Shown here: piece by piece, positions 60,777-64,000 of the stretch
How the letters are laid out: each line of letters opens with the position of its first letter
Numbering within the stretch: the first letter of the stretch is position 1
Source: Archangium gephyra
Lineage (GTDB): Bacteria > Myxococcota > Myxococcia > Myxococcales > Myxococcaceae
Direction of reading: 5' to 3'
Assembly: GCF_001027285.1 (NCBI RefSeq)
Contig: NZ_CP011509.1
Location: 12,300,501-12,364,500, forward strand
Length of the DNA: 64,000 bases
The notes under the pieces: generated by a model
What the model was told of the DNA's origin: nothing
The model's database searches: none
The model's input: the letters and a program-made list of their open reading frames with translations, nothing else
Position numbers and translations under genes: made by a program

Positions 60777-61547
60777 TCACCCGCGCTTCCACCGCTCGCG
60801 TGCGGCCCACACCGCCTCGCACGCGGCCACCGCGCCCATCTGCAATTGCACGTCCACCACGCGCGACAGCTGCGTCTGCCCCGGGTTGATCTCCACCGTG
60901 GGCCGCCGGCGCGCCACGGCATCCACCACCGGCGCGGTGATGTACGGGAACAGGCTCGAGGTCCCAATCGAGAACACCAGGTCGAAGCCCTGCGCGAACT
61001 CCCGCTCCATCACCGCCACCTTCTCCGGCGGCAGCAGCTCCTCGAAGAGCACCACCTCGGGGCGCACCACCGAGCCGCACTGGGGACACGATGGACAGGG
61101 CGCCAGGTGCGTGTAGTCCCTGACCCGCTCCGAGAAATCACACCGCGTGCAGCGCAGATCATGGACGTCCCCGTGGATGTCGATGACGTTCCTCGAGCCC
61201 GCTGCCTTGTGGAAGCCATCCACGTTCTGCGTGAGCACCCAGCAGCGCTCGAAGCAGCCCTCCATCAGCGCCAGCACCTCATGGGCCCGGTTGAACTTCG
61301 CCCCGCGACAGGCCCGTTCAATCTCGTGCAGGTGCTTCCACGTCAGCTCGGGCCGGCGCCGGAACATGCTCCCCGAGAGCGCCACCTCGATGGGCACTCC
61401 CCCCTCCGTCGTCTTCCCGTCGTACAGCCCGCCAATCCCCCGGTACGTGGGGATGCCCGACTCCGCCGAGATTCCCGCCCCCGTGACGAACAGCACACTC
61501 CGCGCCCGGGACAGGTGCTCGATGACTCGCTCGAGGGCTTCTTCCAT
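60777..61547 (-). CDS. Sir2-family NAD-dependent deacylase (sirtuin), 256 aa
   Basis: NAD-binding motif VTGAGISAESGIP (about residues 20-32), TQNVD (about 105), catalytic His in IDIHGDVHDLRC (about 122), zinc set C-x2-C...C-x2-C (CTRC and CPSC/CPQC), and GTSS (about 198). All key residues are present. It removes acyl groups from Lys using NAD, although mono-ADP-ribosylation is also possible in the family. The ATG at 61547 avoids a 27-residue low-complexity extension. Its stop is 3 bases before the DUF2169 gene. A truncated 3' copy lies at 56022-56333. Confidence 0.9.
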   Translation of the reverse strand: MEEALERVIEHLSRARSVLFVTGAGISAESGIPTYRGIGGLYDGKTTEGGVPIEVALSGSMFRRRPELTWKHLHEIERACRGAKFNRAHEVLALMEGCFERCWVLTQNVDGFHKAAGSRNVIDIHGDVHDLRCTRCDFSERVRDYTHLAPCPSCPQCGSVVRPEVVLFEELLPPEKVAVMEREFAQGFDLVFSIGTSSLFPYITAPVVDAVARRRPTVEINPGQTQLSRVVDVQLQMGAVAACEAVWAARERWKRG

Positions 61548-61619
61548 GGAGGGGAGCGTCGCAGCCCCGGTGGATTCCTCGCAAGCCGCCCTTCCACGGG
61601 GGCAACCCGGGGTGTCAGG

Positions 61620-61656
61620 CACCCTCACCCCGTCCCTCTCCCGAAGGGAGAGGGGT
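61620..61656. repeat. REP-like element
   Basis: CACCCTCACCCCGTCC followed by CTCTCCCGAAGGGAGAGG, same family as at 20908, between the small ORF and the sirtuin gene. Confidence 0.75.
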
Positions 61657-61658
61657 GA

Positions 61659-61850
61659 TTACTGCTCGCCCCGGGAGAAGATGCGCCGCAGCAACGCCTC
61701 TCCCTCCGAGCGCGGCGGCGCCGCCGATACGAACGCCGGCAGCCCCTGGCTCTCGGCTCGGGCCCGCTGACCCTGGCTCCCCGCTCGCGCGAAGTTCAAG
61801 CACACCGGATCCTGCTCGGTCATCGAATGCTGTCCGGTCTGGCGGAACAT
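61659..61850 (-). CDS. Possible small protein, 63 aa
   Basis: MFRQTGQHSMTEQDPVCLNF... is hydrophilic with one Cys and no recognised motif. GGGGGG lies upstream of the ATG. It is adjacent to the REP element, and I found no second line of support, so it may not be translated. Confidence 0.4.
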   Translation of the reverse strand: MFRQTGQHSMTEQDPVCLNFARAGSQGQRARAESQGLPAFVSAAPPRSEGEALLRRIFSRGEQ

Positions 61851-61936
61851 GGAGAACCCCCCTCGAAGGAACGACGCACCTGACGCAGTATCCCCGCCGG
61901 GTCTGACATGTCCGGTCAGCTGACTCCCCACGTGAC

Positions 61937-62782
61937 TCAATCCCGGTTGACCTCGCAGTAGGCGAAGCCGATGGCGTTGGTGTCCCGCGGCACCACCAGG
62001 TGCTGCACCTTCGCCACGAAGCAGGCGCTGGAGTCCGCATCCACCGTGTAGTTGGGCCGGCGGCAGTCCAGCATGCTCCCGTTCTTCGTCGCCGGGTCCA
62101 CCAGGAAGTACCCGCCGCACCAGGGCGGCACCACCGTGTCCCCGTCGCTCACCACCGAGGCGTAGTGCACCGGGCCCAGGAAGGTGGCCCCGGGCGTCTC
62201 GTCGTTGGAGCCATCGCCCTCGGGCGCCACCCCGTTGAGCTTGCGCAGGAACGCGCTGTTGGCGCAGTCCTCCGGGTTCACCCCCGCGCAGCCGGACACG
62301 AGCCCACAGTTGGTGATGCCGTTGTGCGGCGAGGACATCACCACCAGGTCATCCACCACCCGGTTCCTCAGGAAGCGCGCGTAGTAGCGCGCCGTCACCG
62401 TCCCCTGCGAGTGGGCCACCAGGTCCACCGCCGGGCAGACGCCATTCACGCACGGCACCTTCTTGTCGATGAAGGACGCCAGGCACTTCGCGTAGCTCTC
62501 GTTGACGTAGGTGGCCGCGTACCCCGGCAGCACCGCGCAGTAGTCCTTGGCCCCGCAGTCACGCGCCGCGTCGAAGCGGAAGAGGTTGACGCCCTCGGTG
62601 TAGCCCCGGGCGCTCCAGCTGGACACCAGCGTGTCCCAACGCGTCGCGTCGTCATTGCGGCCGTGCACCAGGATGACGGGGTGCTTCGGAGTCACGGTGG
62701 AGCACGACGTGGCGCACTGCGCCTTCGCCTCCACGGCCACCAGACACGACACACCCGCGACAAATGCCAGGAAACCCTTCAT
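61937..62782 (-). CDS. Secreted triacylglycerol lipase-like alpha/beta hydrolase, 281 aa
   Basis: The signal peptide ends AVEAKAQ. The oxyanion strand PVILVHGRNDD (about residues 35-45), the nucleophile Ser in LVAHSQGTV (about 124-132), Asp in VVSDGDTVVPPW (about 213) and His in VQHLVVP (about 265) form the full lipase triad. There are many Cys (about 14), some in pairs, as in secreted bacterial lipases. GGAGG lies 8 bases upstream of the ATG. Confidence 0.87.
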   Translation of the reverse strand: MKGFLAFVAGVSCLVAVEAKAQCATSCSTVTPKHPVILVHGRNDDATRWDTLVSSWSARGYTEGVNLFRFDAARDCGAKDYCAVLPGYAATYVNESYAKCLASFIDKKVPCVNGVCPAVDLVAHSQGTVTARYYARFLRNRVVDDLVVMSSPHNGITNCGLVSGCAGVNPEDCANSAFLRKLNGVAPEGDGSNDETPGATFLGPVHYASVVSDGDTVVPPWCGGYFLVDPATKNGSMLDCRRPNYTVDADSSACFVAKVQHLVVPRDTNAIGFAYCEVNRD

Positions 62783-62968
62783 GGAAATCCCTCCTTCGGT
62801 GAAGCGAGGGACCCCACGAGGGCTCGAATGAGCACGGGGAAAACGAGACACCCCTGCCATGCCCGGCGTTCCACCGGCCAGGGGAGCGCGGGGGCCCTTC
62901 ACCCACCGTTGCGGTCCGATTCCACACGACCACAGCTTGCCAGCGGACACTTGAAAGGAGTCCATGAC

Positions 62969-63628
62969 ATGAAGTCCGTCATCCGTTTGGGGTTGTGCGT
63001 GGCGGCGCTGTGGGGCGGCGCGGCCCTGGCAGGAGATGAGTGGAAGCAACCGGGCTACGGCGGCTCCGGCGTGGACGACGACTCGTCGTACATGAAGGCC
63101 GAGGAGCGGGGCTCCGACAAGGGTCTCTACGTGCTCCTGGGCGGCGGCACCGAAGGCTACACCGGAGATCTCGCCTCCGACGTGAACGCGGGCTTCGCCT
63201 ACGGCGCCACCGTGGGCTTCAAGCCCACCCGGGGCCTGGGCCTCGAGCTGGCCTACAGCGGCGGCCTGTCCGACATCGACACGTTCGGACCGGGCGGCGC
63301 CTCGGACGGCGCGGACATCATCCGCAACGGCGGCCAGGCGGCCATCACCGTGGGCCTCGTCCCGACGAAGCTCCAGCCCTATCTCATGGGCGGCATCGGC
63401 ATCGAGAACCACAACGTGCGCGGCCTCGCCCCGGTCGCCGGCTTCTCGGACGACACCAGCGGGTACGTGCCGGCCGGCGTGGGCCTGCGCTACAACATCG
63501 GCTCGCTGATCACCGCGGACGCTCGCGTGAGCTACAACATCCCGTTCGCCCAGGACTTCGCCCCGGTCGACAATGACCTCGGCAACGGGCGCTACCAGGC
63601 CCTGCTGCAGCTCGGCGGTACCTACTAG
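62969..63628 (+). CDS. Outer-membrane beta-barrel protein, 219 aa
   Basis: A signal peptide (ending GAALAGDE) precedes a barrel-like pattern of alternating strands: GLYVLLGGGTEG, AYGATVGFKPTRGLGLELAYSGG, GQAAITVGLV, LQPYLMGGIGIEN and AGVGLRYNIGS, ending with an aromatic (GGTY). It is an OmpA-like or OMP_b-brl barrel of about 8 strands, function unknown. The ATG at 62969 lies 6 bases after AAAGGAG. Confidence 0.85.
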   Translation: MKSVIRLGLCVAALWGGAALAGDEWKQPGYGGSGVDDDSSYMKAEERGSDKGLYVLLGGGTEGYTGDLASDVNAGFAYGATVGFKPTRGLGLELAYSGGLSDIDTFGPGGASDGADIIRNGGQAAITVGLVPTKLQPYLMGGIGIENHNVRGLAPVAGFSDDTSGYVPAGVGLRYNIGSLITADARVSYNIPFAQDFAPVDNDLGNGRYQALLQLGGTY

Positions 63629-63649
63629 GCGGACGTGAGCCCCATCCTG

Positions 63650-63692
63650 ACGGGAAGACTCCGGGGGCCCTCGAGCCCCCGGGCCTTCCCGT
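63650..63692. terminator. Strong hairpin terminator between convergent genes
   Basis: ACGGGAAG (63650) pairs with CTTCCCGT (63685-63692), and CCGGGGGC pairs with GCCCCCGG inside. It is followed by TTCGTGTTTCC on the plus strand and lies between the barrel gene and the right-edge gene. Confidence 0.75.
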
Positions 63693-63707
63693 TCGTGTTT
63701 CCCAGGC

Positions 63708-64000
63708 TCAGGGAAAGCGCGCCACGAAGGCGCCCAGCTTCGCCCCCGCCGCCCGCGTCGCCGGATCCAACGGCTTCGCTCCCGTCGCGGGCAGCTGCAC
63801 CACCAGCTCCAACAGCGCCGGCTTCATCTCGTCCCAGGCGGCGAGGGCCTCGGCCTCGCTGCCGAAGAAACGGCTGTGCACCAGCCAGCCCGCCACCCCG
63901 CACGTCACCGCGTAGAACGAGCGCGCGGGCTCCTCCTCCAGCGTGAGGCGCAACCCCGCCGGGTGCTCCTCGTCCCGGACGATGGTGCCCCCTTCCGTCC
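63708..64000 (-). CDS. Hypothetical protein, C-terminal part, cut by right window edge
   Basis: About 96 codons are seen, from GGTIVRDEEHPAGLRLTL to VARFP. The fold looks alpha/beta (FYAVTCGVAGWLVHSRFFGS) with an aromatic strand pair. The ATG-like start inside the frame is not the real one, since the coding pattern runs to the edge. No family is assigned. Confidence 0.65.
   Translation of the reverse strand, partial: TEGGTIVRDEEHPAGLRLTLEEEPARSFYAVTCGVAGWLVHSRFFGSEAEALAAWDEMKPALLELVVQLPATGAKPLDPATRAAGAKLGAFVARFP

Overview
The window is GC-rich (about 70 percent in most genes) and reads as a chromosomal segment of a fruiting myxobacterium of the Cystobacterineae type (Archangium, Cystobacter or Myxococcus relatives). 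Signs are the many lipoproteins, a MYXO-CTERM-like motif, eukaryote-like Ser/Thr kinases, a sigma-54 activator, a propeller hybrid histidine kinase, DUF2169/DUF4150 type VI secretion cargo, and REP-like hairpins between genes. I found no rRNA, tRNA, CRISPR array, transposase or integrase.

Layout. 1-8.7 kb: end of an isoaspartyl peptidase gene, a small secreted-protein pair, a giant DUF11/Cys-rich/OmpA fusion protein, a GFA-family enzyme, a hydrolase and a lipase remnant. 8.8-16.4 kb: a TPR Ser/Thr kinase, a small protein, a sigma-54 activator, a Uma2-family protein and a lipoprotein. The activator gene overlaps a cluster of CGTCA repeats placed upstream of a sigma-54 promoter. The same motif and promoter type precede the OmpA fusion gene, so the two are probably one regulon. 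16.7-22.5 kb: a coupled operon of two universal stress proteins and a Ca-type P-ATPase, a DUF3060 protein and an orphan histidine kinase. 22.7-28.5 kb: a vWA protein, a nicotinamidase-like cysteine hydrolase, an unusual kinase, a PP2C phosphatase and an NrtR-like Nudix regulator. Three transcription starts in this block share the same promoter, with an operator-like sequence filling the 17-bp spacer.

28.6-37.5 kb: an AraC regulator divergent from a methyltransferase gene. Downstream of the methyltransferase lies a low-GC cassette: a DUF6932-like nucleotidyltransferase, an XRE-ImmA protease, a DUF4186 protein, a radical SAM enzyme and a P-loop kinase. It is bounded by a near-identical duplicate of the methyltransferase 3' end. 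It looks like an acquired system, possibly acting on nucleotides or in defence; its function is unknown. An Imm31-like protein and a lipid kinase follow.

38-51.3 kb: a PEGA-domain protein, a Cys-rich lipoprotein, an M64 peptidase, DUF2267 and SIMPL proteins, a VanB-type reductase, a hybrid histidine kinase and a KtrB/KtrA potassium uptake pair. 51.4-61.5 kb: a caspase-like/ECF-sigma ORF with its own downstream genes, then broken 3' copies of a sirtuin gene and of ktrA joined head to head, then a type VI effector operon (sirtuin, DUF2169, thiolase-like, DUF4150 effector, SUKH immunity). 61.6-64 kb: a small ORF, a secreted lipase, an outer-membrane barrel and a gene cut by the right edge.

Three times in the window an intact gene is followed by accessory cargo and then by a duplicate of that gene's 3' end. 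This pattern and the low-GC cassette are the strongest candidates for something not yet described.
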